A stretch of DNA of 64,000 bases from Spirodela intermedia (lineage: Eukaryota > Streptophyta > Magnoliopsida > Alismatales > Araceae), in the NCBI GenBank assembly GCA_902729315.2, contig LR746267.1, positions 8,808,924-8,872,923 on the forward strand. Reading direction: 5' to 3'. The position numbers were made by a program, and so were the translations under genes. The notes below the pieces were generated by a model. That model ran no database searches and had not been told where the DNA came from. It worked only from the letters and a program-made list of their open reading frames with translations. Shown here one piece after another: positions 22,585 to 37,500 of the stretch (positions are counted from its first letter, which is position 1; each line of letters starts with the position of its first letter).

Positions 22585-24417
22585 TCACCAGTAATCGGAA
22601 CAGGAGCAGGAGCCGTCCTTGAAGTGGTGAAAGCGCTTACGATCCCGCACGATGATCTCCCTCTGGTAGATCTCCGACAGCAACTTCGTCACGGCGTGGC
22701 AGTCGGCGCAGACGCGGAGGTTCTTCACCACGCGGATCGGAGCTCCGATCGGCAGAGCGATCAAGCCGAAGGCGATCGCCAGCCGCTCGCTGTGGCTGGC
22801 CAGTTGGAGCTCCTTGTCTTCCTCGTCGAGATCAAGTAGAGCCTCCCCGGTGGCGGCGCAGTGGCCGCGGCCTCTCAGCCTCTCCGCCATCTCCTCCATC
22901 TTCTTGTAGATCTCCGCCACCAGAGGATGCCCCCGGTCGCCGGAGACGAACTCGTGGACCACGCCGTCGATCTCCACGGAGCTGATCCCCGCCTGCGGCT
23001 TCACCCCCCGTGCCGCCATTAGAGCCCTCACTCTTCCTGCGTCCTCCCACCGCCTCGCTGCAGCGTAGATGTTCGACAGAAGAACGTACCGGCCGGCGCC
23101 GCCCTGATCGAAGCGGAGGAGCCGCCGGCCGACGGCGGTGCCGAGGCCGACGTCTCCGTGGACCCTGCAGCCGCCGAGCAGCGCTCCCCAGACGCCGGCG
23201 TCTGGCTCGATGGGCATGTCCCCGACGACCTGCTGGGCCTCCTGCAGACACCCTGCGCGGGCCAAGAGGTCCACCAGGCACGCGTAGTGCTCCAACGAGG
23301 GCTCCATGGAGAAGAAGCTGCTCATGGATTTGAAAAATTCTTTGCCTTCCTCGACCATTCCGCCATGGCTGAAGGCGCCCAGGAGGCCGAGGAAGGTGAC
23401 CTTGTCGGGGGAGAAGCCCGATTTCAGCATCCTGCCTACGAGACCGGCGGCGCCTCGGCCATGCCCGTGCAGGGAGAAGGCCCCCATCATCGCGTTCCAT
23501 GTCCAGTCGTTCCTGCTGGGCATGGCCTCGAAGACATCCAACGCCGCCGCCATGGCGCCGCATTTCGCGTACATGTCGACGAGGGCGGTTCCCAGGTTGA
23601 TCCCCATGGATTGCCCGGGCTTCTTATTCTTCTTCTTCTCCAGGTAAGAATGGATCCACCTCCCCAGTTGCAGAGCACCCAAATGAGCGCAAGCAGAGAG
23701 AGCGCTGACCATGGCGCCCTCGGTAGCTTCTACCCCCTCCGAGATCATCTCCTGGAAGAAGCTCAGTCCTTCGGAGAACTTGCCATTCTGAACATGCCCG
23801 GAAACCATGGCGCTCCAGATGACGGAATCCCTCTCGGGGATTCTGTCGAACACCTGCTTTGCCTTCTCCAGATCTCCCTGCTTGGCGTACCCATTGATGA
23901 GGGCCGTCCACACCACGACATTTCGCAGGGGCAATTCATCGAACAGGATCCGTGCGGAGCCCATATCGCCGAAGCTCGAGTACATGTGAATTAGCGAGCT
24001 CCTGAGGAACCTGTCAGATTCGAACCCCATCTTCATGGCGTGGGAGTGGACCTGTGATCCCTCGCAGGCGGTGGCCAGATTCGAGCAGGCGCTGATGAGA
24101 GATGGGTAGGTGAAGAAGTTGGTCCTCCGGCCCTCCTTCATCATCCTCCCGTAGAAGGCGACGGCCAGCTCCGGTGAGGACAGCCTGCAGCAGCTATGGA
24201 TCATCGAGTTCCACAAGAACGTCGTCCGGTTTTTCGCCCTCTCAAAGACCGCCAAGGCGTGAGCCACGTCCGGCGACTCCAGCAGCTCCGATGCGATTCG
24301 ACGGTCGTCCCCCACGCCGCCGCGGTCGGGGGCAGGATGGCCGGCGAGATTCTGTGCGGAGAAACTGCGGCGGGCGATGCCGCCGGCCACCGCTGAGCGA
24401 AGAGAACCATACCTCAT
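22585..24417 (-). CDS. Pentatricopeptide repeat protein, PLS class with E and DYW domains
   Basis: Organellar RNA-editing type PPR protein: the PLS repeats read single-stranded RNA in mitochondria or plastids and the DYW domain is a cytidine deaminase for C-to-U editing (family knowledge). It is a single 610-residue exon, as usual. The N-terminus (MRYGSLRSAVAGGIARRSF) is basic and targeting-like. Tandem repeats run from about residue 65 to 440 (for example WNSMIHSCC, VVWTALINGYAKQGDL, VIWSAMVSGHVQNGKF, WTWNAMMGAFSLHGHG), followed by E motifs with GVWGALLGGCRVHGD. The DYW domain has its zinc signature, HSE in SHSERLAIAFGL and CADCH, and ends in GSCSCSDYW. The target site cannot be read from here. 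Very GC-rich; the 278-residue ORF opposite is a shadow. Confidence 0.96.
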   Translation of the reverse strand: MRYGSLRSAVAGGIARRSFSAQNLAGHPAPDRGGVGDDRRIASELLESPDVAHALAVFERAKNRTTFLWNSMIHSCCRLSSPELAVAFYGRMMKEGRRTNFFTYPSLISACSNLATACEGSQVHSHAMKMGFESDRFLRSSLIHMYSSFGDMGSARILFDELPLRNVVVWTALINGYAKQGDLEKAKQVFDRIPERDSVIWSAMVSGHVQNGKFSEGLSFFQEMISEGVEATEGAMVSALSACAHLGALQLGRWIHSYLEKKKNKKPGQSMGINLGTALVDMYAKCGAMAAALDVFEAMPSRNDWTWNAMMGAFSLHGHGRGAAGLVGRMLKSGFSPDKVTFLGLLGAFSHGGMVEEGKEFFKSMSSFFSMEPSLEHYACLVDLLARAGCLQEAQQVVGDMPIEPDAGVWGALLGGCRVHGDVGLGTAVGRRLLRFDQGGAGRYVLLSNIYAAARRWEDAGRVRALMAARGVKPQAGISSVEIDGVVHEFVSGDRGHPLVAEIYKKMEEMAERLRGRGHCAATGEALLDLDEEDKELQLASHSERLAIAFGLIALPIGAPIRVVKNLRVCADCHAVTKLLSEIYQREIIVRDRKRFHHFKDGSCSCSDYW

Positions 24418-24483
24418 GCATGCGTACCCCGGCGGCGCCGCCGACCCCTTTTATCAATCTTCTTTCTCGGGTCCTACCCGATA

Positions 24484-24740
24484 TCACTCGCCGAGAGAAA
24501 CTGGAATACTGGCCTCAGAAGAGGTGAGTACTTGCAGACAGGGAGGTACTTGAAACAGAGCACAGGAGTGGGGCATCTCATCCGGCTCCCCTATCTCAGA
24601 CAAAACGATCGAACCCATCTCAGAAGAAGACCCGATCTCACCCGCTGAGAGAGAAACTGGATACTTTCCAAAACGGGCGAGTACTTGCAGACAAAAGAGG
24701 AGGTCCCTGAAACAGAGCTCGGGTGATGGGCTCCTCACCA
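24484..24740. repeat. Imperfect tandem duplication, offset about 153 bp, in COP10 3' region
   Basis: Two copies (about 24484-24590 and 24637-24740) share GAGAGAAACTGGA, GAGTACTTGCAGACA and TGAAACAGAGC. GAGTACTTGCAGACA starts at 24526 in one copy and 24679 in the other. The block lies just downstream of the COP10 stop at 24762 and probably includes its 3' UTR. Confidence 0.8.
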
Positions 24741-24761
24741 CAACTCAGCAGAAGAACGATT

Positions 24762-26170
<1,409 letters not shown>

Positions 26171-26175
26171 CCCCT

Positions 26176-26185
<10 letters not shown>

Positions 26186-26233
<48 letters not shown>
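26186..26233. repeat. CT microsatellite in COP10 5' UTR
   Basis: CT repeats follow a run of C just upstream of the COP10 ATG; they read GA-GGG on the COP10 strand. Confidence 0.9.
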
Positions 26234-26235
<2 letters not shown>

Positions 26236-26314
26236 CCCAACACTCCAGACCCCCGAGGAGCAGAAAGGGTACCCGTCACGAACTTAGCCGAATCAAAACT
26301 TGCCACGTAATAGA

Positions 26315-26321
26315 GTATATA
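26315..26321 (-). promoter_or_regulatory. Putative TATA box of COP10
   Basis: TATATAC on the minus strand lies about 145 bp upstream of the ATG; motif and spacing only. Confidence 0.35.
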
Positions 26322-26826
26322 GCTCACCACGTATTCCAATAAAAACCGGTCCGAGTCGGAAATGATGTGCCTAGTTTGGTCAATCCGGTCCGAATCGGTC
26401 CACTCAGACCGGATTCTCAGCCGATTCGACCCACTTCCCGACAGTCAACGGATATTGATTCTTGATTCTACCGATTCAATACAATCCCGACACCAAAACT
26501 CGGTGTGACTCGGTAAGACTCGGAATCCGCTCCTCCGTTGAAGCAGTCTTTCGTCTTCCTCAGCAACACCAGTTAGCTGGCTCTCCTAGAAAGAGAAATC
26601 TACATGAAACCAGAGACCCCCCTCCGTTTATGAGTGAGAGAGAGAGAGAGAGAGAGGTGATCAAGGGAAGAGTATGGTGGAAAGCTTAGGGGGTTGTTCT
26701 TCTCTACAGAAAAGAGGGAGCGAGGAGGGAGGGGAGGACAAGAAGCCACTGCATTTCCGCAGCTTATCTTGGGGGAATGCGAGCAGAAGACTGAACCAGG
26801 GGACGGCGGTGGAGGCGGCTCAAGGG
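26322..26826. other. Spacer upstream of COP10 and 3' of GH17 gene
   Basis: This stretch of about 500 bp contains a short GA run at 26635-26656 and GAAGAA words at 26839-26860. I see no gene in it. Confidence 0.45.
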
Positions 26827-28667
26827 TCAGCTGACGAGATGAAGAAGAAGAAGAAGAAGAAGGGGGAGGAGAAGATTGAACTCCGCGGCGGCGGCGTGCG
26901 GCGGCGGTGGCCCGTCATTGCCGGGGCTGATGGGTCCGAAGGCCGGGGATGTCGTGCCGCCGCTGGCATTCGACCCCGAGCTGCACAATGCAGAAGACAA
27001 CGGCGGCGCCGCCGGTGAGGAGAAGCCAAGAAAAGCAGCTTGCAGAGAGGAGAAACCACGGGGCACAACAACTCACCTTCCGGCGAACACGCACGCCGCA
27101 TGGCCTGCAAGGAACACCACCACCACCAGCAGCGATGAGAAAGAGAAGAAAGAAATGTCTCCCTGGAGGAAAAACCAGAGCTCACTCACTGGGATCGGCG
27201 GTGGTGAGGAAGGCGGTGCCGCCAAAGTTGCAGGTTCCGCCGGTGGCTTGCATGCGGTGGTAATAATCGTTGTAGGCGAAGGAGGCGACGGCGGGAACGT
27301 CTTCGTCGTCGTAGCAGGGCTGCCCCGGCTGGATGGCGGTGCAGTTGGCCTGCCCCACGCTGCAAGCCCAGTCGAGCCCCGCCTTCAGCTCGCTGGCGGA
27401 GGAGCTGGAGTTGGCGACGCAGAACACGCCGGCCAGCTCCGACGAGTTCGCAGGAAGCGAACCCGGAGCTCCCAGGTTGATGGAGTACACCGCCGTCCCG
27501 TTCGGGAAGAACAGGCCCCAGCTCTCCTCCTCCGCCGCCGGCTCGGCGAAGAGCTCGTAGATGTACGCGCCGACGGTGGCATTGGGCCTCGCCGGCGTTC
27601 CGGCGCCGGCGAGTACGTGCCGGTGGAGGTTGCCATTGTAGAGCAACGCGTTGCCGATCGTGGCGTCAGGCGCGGCGGCGCCGCCGCGCCACGGCCAGCC
27701 CGTCTCCGTCACCAGCACGGGGACCCCGGAGAAGTTCAGAGCTTCCATGGAGAAGAAGGCGGCGTCGATCATGGCGTCGAACATGTTGCCATAGCTGGAG
27801 AGCGTGTTGGGGTCGACGATCTGCTTGCTGGGGAGCAGCGGCTTGAAGAGGGCGTAGTCCAGAGGGAAGATCCCGCCGCCTTCTATGTAGCCATGGTAGG
27901 GCTGGGCGTTAAGCATGAAGAACGACCCTGTTTTCTGCAGAAACTGCAGCAGCTCCACCATGACGGAGCTCCAGGTAGAGTTGAACGCCGCCGCCGACGG
28001 GGGGAACGGCCGCGGGATCACTGCCATGGAATGAGGCGTCGAGACCTTCACCTGCAGATTAAGATCGGCGGCGACGAGGGCAGAGTGGAGGTGCTCGACG
28101 GCGGCGACGAGGACGTCGGCGGCGTTGGGGATCGACGTGAGGACCTCGTCGCCGACGGCGATGAAGGTGATGTTGGTCGCCGGAGCGAATGTGGCAACAT
28201 TGGTCTTGACCCACTCCGCCGCCGCCGCCGGCGACTGCCCGATGCGGAGGACCTCGTCGTTCTGAACGCCGACGATGACCTCCACCCCGGTGCCGGCGAG
28301 GGCGCTCAGAAGCCGGTGGTCTGCATCAGAGAGGCGAACATGGCGTATCCCCTGCACCTTGAGGAGGGAGACCGCCGCCGCTGCAGAGGAACCTCCTCCG
28401 ATGTTGAACCCCACGAATGAACCTGCGCGAGGTTGACGACGATGATTCATCACTAAAAAGAAAAAGGGAAAACTTGACGATCGCCAGACTCGGACATCAT
28501 TTAATGCAGAGCGGGTTGACTCCGAGCTAAGAAAATATTCAGCCCGACATCAAGAAAGAAATAGATTTTATACACGAACGGATCGAGGTACCTGAAACAG
28601 CTGAGAAGAAGAAGAAGAAGAAGATCATCGGCAGGACCACGGGTAGTCGACATTCTTCGGGAAACAT
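26827..28667 (-). CDS. GPI-anchored beta-1,3-glucanase, GH17 plus X8/CBM43 domain
   Basis: Glucan endo-1,3-beta-glucosidase that acts on callose at the plasma membrane, cell wall or plasmodesmata. Four exons: 28592-28667, 27190-28422, 27077-27104 (28 nt) and 26827-26980; 496 residues. Exon 1 encodes a signal peptide with a Phe-rich core (about 14-25). The GH17 domain starts at SFVGFNIGG (27); the likely acid/base is E118 in AVGDEV (usually AVGNEV) and the nucleophile is E265 in VTETGWP. The X8 domain runs about 360-450 with its Cys pattern (VFCVAN, LDWACS, CYDDEDV, GGTCNFGG). The microexon completes DPSHAACVFAG; the last exon gives a Ser/Gly/Pro linker and a Leu-rich GPI signal. Without splicing at 27189 the frame would end at 27182. 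Part of the COP10-GH17-SCL30a cluster. Confidence 0.92.
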
Positions 28668-28959
28668 CAAGCCCGGAACAGGTCGCTTAGAACGCGCTAT
28701 GAACTGCCAATTATCGAATAAATTGTCACGGAAAAAATGGAAAAAAACACATTTTTACATGAATTCAGCTCTATAACATATGAACTCGCCGAGAAGGTGA
28801 CAGCCCAATATTTTTCTGGAAGGATTGAAACTACCAAGAACTTAAAAAAATATATTTCCATCAATCATGAACAGAAATAAGGCCGAGAAAAAGAATGGAA
28901 AATAAAATCTCTCTTGGAGCTCCACGAGTTCAGCATGATTCCACTCCCACGGAAGGAGA

Positions 28960-29373
28960 ATCAGTGCGGCATGATCAGAGACAATCCGGAGGGCTCGACT
29001 GAGCCAGCTTCTTCCTCGGCTGTGCCTGCAAGAATGATGTCCACTTGCTGCCCCTCCGGGAACAATCACAGCGCCGAAACACCGCCTCAAACCCATTACG
29101 GCCCGTCGCCATGAACAGGAAGGCCGGCAGTGATCAAGACCTTTGCGCAGAAAATGAAGCAGGGAGAGAATCCCAGTTCGAAAAAGGAGCTGCGTGGCTG
29201 TTCTTGAGCAGCCCAGTTCAGAAAGAGAGAGGAACCGCGGAACTCACCGGCAACCCAGATACAGCCGGCGGCGCCGCCACCTCCCCGGCCCTCGCCGCTT
29301 CTGTGCTGCAGCTCCGCTACCGCTAGGGTTTCCGCCAGCAGGGGAAGGGATGAACGAGGAGGCCGAAGTGAGA

Positions 29374-29415
<42 letters not shown>

Positions 29416-29450
29416 TTCCAAACGAGGGTGCACTGCACTTCTGCCGCGCG
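28960..29450 (-). other. Possible short spliced transcript on the minus strand, unrecognised
   Basis: On the minus strand a CT microsatellite (29378-29412) is followed by a GC-rich stretch with a telo-box-like AAACCCTAG, a good donor (GTGAGT) near 29245, an acceptor-like AAAG near 29144 and then an ATG opening a 46-codon frame (about 29110 down to 28970) beginning MATGRNGFEAVF. This resembles the 5' ends of neighbouring genes. I recognise no protein family and no second coding exon, so it could be a non-coding RNA, a relic or chance. Confidence 0.3.
29378..29412. repeat. GA microsatellite
   Basis: About 34 bp of GA on the + strand, in the 5' part of the possible minus-strand transcript. Confidence 0.9.
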
Positions 29451-30659
29451 CAGTGACAAGCGAACAGCTGGTTCACAGGCGTAGCCGGAGCCTTCAGATT
29501 CGCATCACTGTCGAGCCGTCGTGTTTCCATTCGTTAAGGCCACGATACCCCTCTAGAGATGTTATCTGACTAAAATACCCCTACATTGAGTGCGTAGCCT
29601 CATCGCACAGCAATTTGGGTGGTCCTTTTCCGCCGACTAAGCCGGTCTTTTTTTGTGTACTCTTCCTTTTCACCTCCCCAGCTGGACCCGACTATAAATT
29701 GCCGTGGGCCCCAGATGATACTGTCACCCCCAACTCTCTAACTTGTCTCTGCCTGGAGACGGAGATAACCCCCCGCCCCTCCACTTTCCGTCGCGGAGGA
29801 GGGGGTGAATCGACGGGAGACCGAGGTGACGTAGAATGGCGGCGGGCCCACCGACATAATCGCGACATGAGTCTTTCCGAAATTTTGATGTTGTTTCCAA
29901 AAAAAAAACAACGGTACGTGGTAAAAAAGTAATACAACTCGAGCCGCCAGACCTGGCCCCGTGACGTTGAACCAGACACCACTGTACAGGAAAACCAATT
30001 AAACCAATTTAAAAATTCAGCCATCGTAATTTTATTTATTAAAAAAAGGTTCTCAAAATGTGAGGATAAATAAATCGGGGAAAATTACTGTTAAGTATAT
30101 TTTTTCGCAACCCGTTTTTAATTTTAACTAAACAGAAATATATAATTTTGTAACGTTTTATCATGTATTCCAAGCATCAAAGCCACGGACGTGAACTAAT
30201 TAATTATATATATTTCACCAAAATAATTTCTTTACAATTACCGATATTTATTTTACTCAACAACTCTCTCTCTCTCTCTCGCTAGGTGTGCGCCTGTGTA
30301 TAGGTACAAATGGGGCGAGGTGAATTGGACGCAATAAAGCCCTGTATAATATTTTTCCATTTGATAAATAATACAGGGAAAAATTAAATGTAAATATTTA
30401 AATATGCTGTAGTAAAAACGCTAATTTCCCACGACCAGATGGGGCGCAATCACTAATGGGCCCATTTTTTAAATATCTTAAATAGCTAAATCCGATAAAA
30501 AGCAGCGCACGAGGGATGAGTCATCGTCGGCTCATCTGGGCCGTTGATACCGAGTGGACACTAAGAAGGTCGGATCCTACGATCCGATTTTAATGAGAGG
30601 CTGATCTACGGTCTTGATGTGGAAGCCGAGGGCGAGCGCTGGAACCTTCTAGAAGAAAG

Positions 30660-31283
30660 CGCCGCGGTTCCCGTGTATATACCTGGTTCGATAAACCTTT
30701 TCTCTCGTCTCTCTCTCTCTCTCTCTCTCTCTTCCTCTCTCTCCCTATCACTCTGTGCCCTAGGGTTTGTCCGCAAGGGAGCGCTGTTGTCCTCGTTCCC
30801 TCGAAGTCGCTTCTTGGTTGCTCTTCGTCCTCGTTGGCACTCTCCTAGGGTTTGGGTGGCTCCTGCTTGGATCGCAAGAATCCCGATTCCGTTTCTTGAG
30901 TTGGTAGGGCTCTCTTGTTGTCGCTGCACGCAATATTTTCGTCGACGGGCGGCTCTTGGTTTGGTGGTTCTACATTTTGAGTCTAGTTGTGGAACGGTCT
31001 TTTATGTTTCAATAATTTTTCAGGGGCTTGTCCACTCGCAAGTGTATGTTTATCTACGCCGTCGTTATCATATGCACTGGTGCATCTAAAAAATGTGTTC
31101 ATTAATTCGTTTCACCTTGTACTGGCTGGTCAAGTTTGCGCTTTTTGTACCGACTGATGAGTGTTTTGAGCTATTTTTCTAATCATGTGCTTGATATCTT
31201 GATTGATTATGGATCCCTTTCTTAGTTGCTTATTAAACTTGAATTTGTATATGCATTGGGTTCATCGTTTTATTCTGTGACAG
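30660..31283 (+). promoter_or_regulatory. SR gene leader: putative TATA, CT-rich 5' UTR and 5' UTR intron
   Basis: GTATATA near 30675 may be the TATA box. CT repeats at about 30705-30750 and CTAGGGTTTG words near 30758 and 30845 are typical of plant leaders. A CAG acceptor at 31281-31283 shortly before the ATG implies an intron in the 5' UTR; its donor could not be fixed. Confidence 0.45.
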
Positions 31284-31304
31284 GTTTGGTAGTTGAGTCA
31301 TAGA

Positions 31305-34082
<2,778 letters not shown>

Positions 34083-34592
34083 TCTGCTCAGCTGCTGTGG
34101 GGCTGCTTTGGAAAGAGAGAGAGAGAGAGAGAGTTTTTGGTTTTTTGGAGGTTCTCACACTGTTTGCTTGTACTATTAGCGGAGAAGTGGGAAACCGTGG
34201 AGTTGTAGGGGGAGTGACGGTAGCTTGAATGAGGCCTTGGGCAAGCTAGTCGGTCTTCTCTCAGTTGATCTCGCCGCCATGTCAACGTGTCAGTGGCATT
34301 GACAGAGGCTAAGGAAAGTGACGAGCTGCATTCTCTCTCCTCAATGAGTGATTTGACCTCGGAAGCGTTGATTTTTGAGGCGCGGAAGATTGTCAACTTC
34401 TTTACCCGGCGGGTCAAAGACAGTTTTGATGGATTTGTCGGAGGTTTGGGCAAGATCGTGATGAGATAGATACCTCTTTCAAGCAAATTAAGTCTCAGGA
34501 ATGAGAATAGGAATGCGCCTGATCATTTACACAGGAAGGAAGGAGAAGAGGAGGAAGATCCTCCTCCTTATCGGGAGGGCTCCAAGGAAGGG
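34083..34592. other. Convergent 3' spacer between SR and CPSF-A genes
   Basis: 510 bp holding both 3' UTRs, with a short GA run near 34112-34133. ORFs here look like chance. Confidence 0.5.
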
Positions 34593-37500
34593 TTAGGAGA
34601 GGGCGTAGTGGACTCGCTCGAGAAACCGTACGACCTCGTCGACGGAGATCCCGGGAGGATTCGGACTCCAAGAAGCTTCCGCCGCCTGCCTGCTTCTGGA
34701 AATGTCCAGCACCTCCTCTTGCTGGCTGCTGGTCAACTCTAGGAACTGTGCTAGCATGTCTCCGTCCAACATTGTGGGCACTCCGTCCTGCATCGGGAAG
34801 ACAACGCCCCGGCGAAGGAGTCAGTCAATCGTTCGCACACCCGAACGTAATTTCAGGAATTAACCCTAGATTGGCAAAAAAAGAAAAAGGACAGATGCGA
34901 CATGTAATATCAACTTGGCATAATCCATCTTGATATCTCCCCCCCAAAAAAAACAAAAAAAAACAAGAGAATCTATCTCTGGCAGGTTTGACCGGAGTTC
35001 CATACAGCCAATAGCCAGGCCCGTGGACTTAGCTCGGTCAACGCTCCCCGTGGAAGGGGCGAGAATGTCAAAATGAATGAAAGAGGGCTTGGACAGGGGT
35101 AGTGGCAGCGTATTTTTAATGAAGAAAATAAACGGAAAGTCAGCTGAAAGATATGAGAACTCATCATAAATGAAAACCATTTCAGGAAAAAAAAAAAAAA
35201 AACTGTTATGCCTGGAAATCAGGGGCCGAAATTAATAGAGCCAAGAGCTGAAGCATGATTAGTGATCCTCGCGGGCATTGTTAGGGTTTAAAATTGCTTG
35301 TTCGTAATTACCATTATTGGCATCGGCTTGCAGCTAGATAGAACTGAACGTACCTCCGTCACATGTTTCCAAATAATCTACTCATCTCGATAACAAGTGG
35401 GAAAGGAGATGAGATCTTAGTAAGAGCTTGCACAGATAAGATTGCAGATTTTAGATATCACGCAGTAGAGACGAAATGGAAAAGAATAGACGAGCACTGA
35501 ATATCCTCGGTAGGGATTAAAGAGGTTGGAAGTAGTCACATACCAGCAATCCACGCCCACGAAACTCGGCATGATCGTTTCCAAGGATGGGGGCTGTCAG
35601 CGGGTAATTGGCAAGTCTAGCTTGGACAGCTTCTAATAGCTTGTGTTCTTCGCTGGAAATTCATGCAAATGACATGTTTCGACAGATCAGAAGGCCAGAA
35701 TAGCATCTTATGATCACTATACATACCACTAGTGGATTACCTATCACAGAGTTAGCTTTCAAGAAATCACGATATTTTCAGGGATTTTATCAGCAATGGG
35801 GAGCTCTGAAGAGCACAGTTAGTAATGAGGCTTTGATATAATATAATCACAGCCCCCGGAGGTTTAGGAAGATTCTTCATTCAAGATGATAGGCTGATGA
35901 AGCTCTGACAAATAATCACGCTAAAAGGCACCAAGACCATCGAGAAGAAAGTCAATGCGCAACTGACTGATTCAATCATCAAATACACACCCATCGATCA
36001 TAAAGAAGCTGGTTTCTATCTTTTCCTTCTTTAAGCTGGTTCAATGCATGCATAGGAGATGTCGCATTTCTATCTCAAGATTAGGGCACCGAAAACAGTT
36101 GATGCCTAATTGTTAACTCATTCTCTACTCTGTGAAGATTTTTTTCGATGAAGCCAAATCCTATACATCTCTCACTGTACTCTTGAAGGAAGATAATCAT
36201 ACAGAATATTCGTGCATCAAAACATACTGATGATACTGCGGCAAATTTAGGATAGTGTTTTAAGCTTCGAATCAGCCGCACTGAAATGTCTGTGCCGTAA
36301 ATGTGAAAAGCATGTGAATATATGATTTTAGGGTTTTCAAAGACTAACATATTTGTTAAACTCCATTGACAAAGTTGCCCATCGCAAGGGCAGTCCTGGG
36401 CAGATCATCTGTTTCGAACTATTTCTTCTGCTCAAGCCCGGAAGTAAAGGGGACTGGACTTTTGATGACCAAACGTTTTGTTTTATATTCCTTGTTTGTT
36501 TTTCTTCTTCTTCTTCTTCTTCTTCTTCTTCTTCTTCTTCTTCTGTCAATCGTTCCCTTTTCTTTATAACCTTTCTTGGGCATCTCCCCAACAATAGTTT
36601 TCTTGAGGAATATCTGATAAATTTCAAAACTAAGAAGATGACAGAGAGTCATCCAGATTTTGGAGGGCGTCGTAGCACAGTGAGGGGCATACACAGGTTT
36701 CGACAAGCATCCATCCATCTTCTATAAGAGTTAACCGAGTCTCACAGTTCCATGGATAGGAGAGAAGGTGGATTAGAAGGATGATCCAGATGCCTTCTCT
36801 TCCCATCATTTCTTGAAAATGGTTGTTGTAGCCTTATAAGGGGAGGACCCTCCTATGGACTATTCCAGTTTTTAGAGACAACACAACCGCAAACTTATTT
36901 CCTACTTTCTATATTTTATTCTTTATTTATTTATTGATTGATTGATACTCCTCAGAACAGGCAGATTACCAATCGAATGGGTGGGGTGAGTTTGGGCCTT
37001 AGTTGGCCCAACTCTGAAATTATGACTTTTGGCTAGATTAGCAGTTCTTATAAAAATTCACGTCTTCAGAAAGATGAGAAAGAAAACCCACTCGTTTAAC
37101 ATGTTGAAGTTGTACGGTTTAGATTTACGACACTCACCTGGTAACAGGAACAAAGGCGATTACGCTTCCTAACATTGTGCCAGCCACAATGCTGCCTTTT
37201 GCGGAATGGGGACTCGTCTTGCTATTGCTGTGTGCCTTGGATGCCTCATCTACCGGAAGTTTGTATAAATCTGAGCCCTGTGGGAATTTCATGGTCAGAA
37301 TCGTTTTCATTTTTTAAAGTTGGAAGCAAAAAATAAAAAAATAAAAAAATCATAAGCATTCGCTCCATCAAAACATTTCAAAGTAAAAAATAAATAAATT
37401 CTGTACGATCAAAAGGAAAGTTGACTGCTAGTGCAGATCTTTACAGTGCATTCTAGATGCTTATAGGCAGCTATATGTTAGGAAATATCTACTCAGCCTC

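Larger units (their letters stand above)
28668..31304. other. Divergent region between GH17 gene and SR gene
   Basis: This 2.6-kb region holds the GH17 upstream sequence, a possible unannotated minus-strand transcript (28960-29450), an AT-rich middle (30000-30480), and the SR gene promoter, 5' UTR and 5' UTR intron (30480-31304). Confidence 0.5.

Noticed and set aside
23158-23994. 278-codon + strand ORF and other ORFs opposite the PPR gene
   Set aside because: Shadows of the DYW-PPR exon caused by high GC; no motifs.
26876-28420. 514-codon ORF on the + strand
   Set aside because: It is exactly antisense to the GH17 exon 2, in GC-rich sequence with NNG/NNC codons; Arg/Gly/Val/Asp-rich with no family resemblance.
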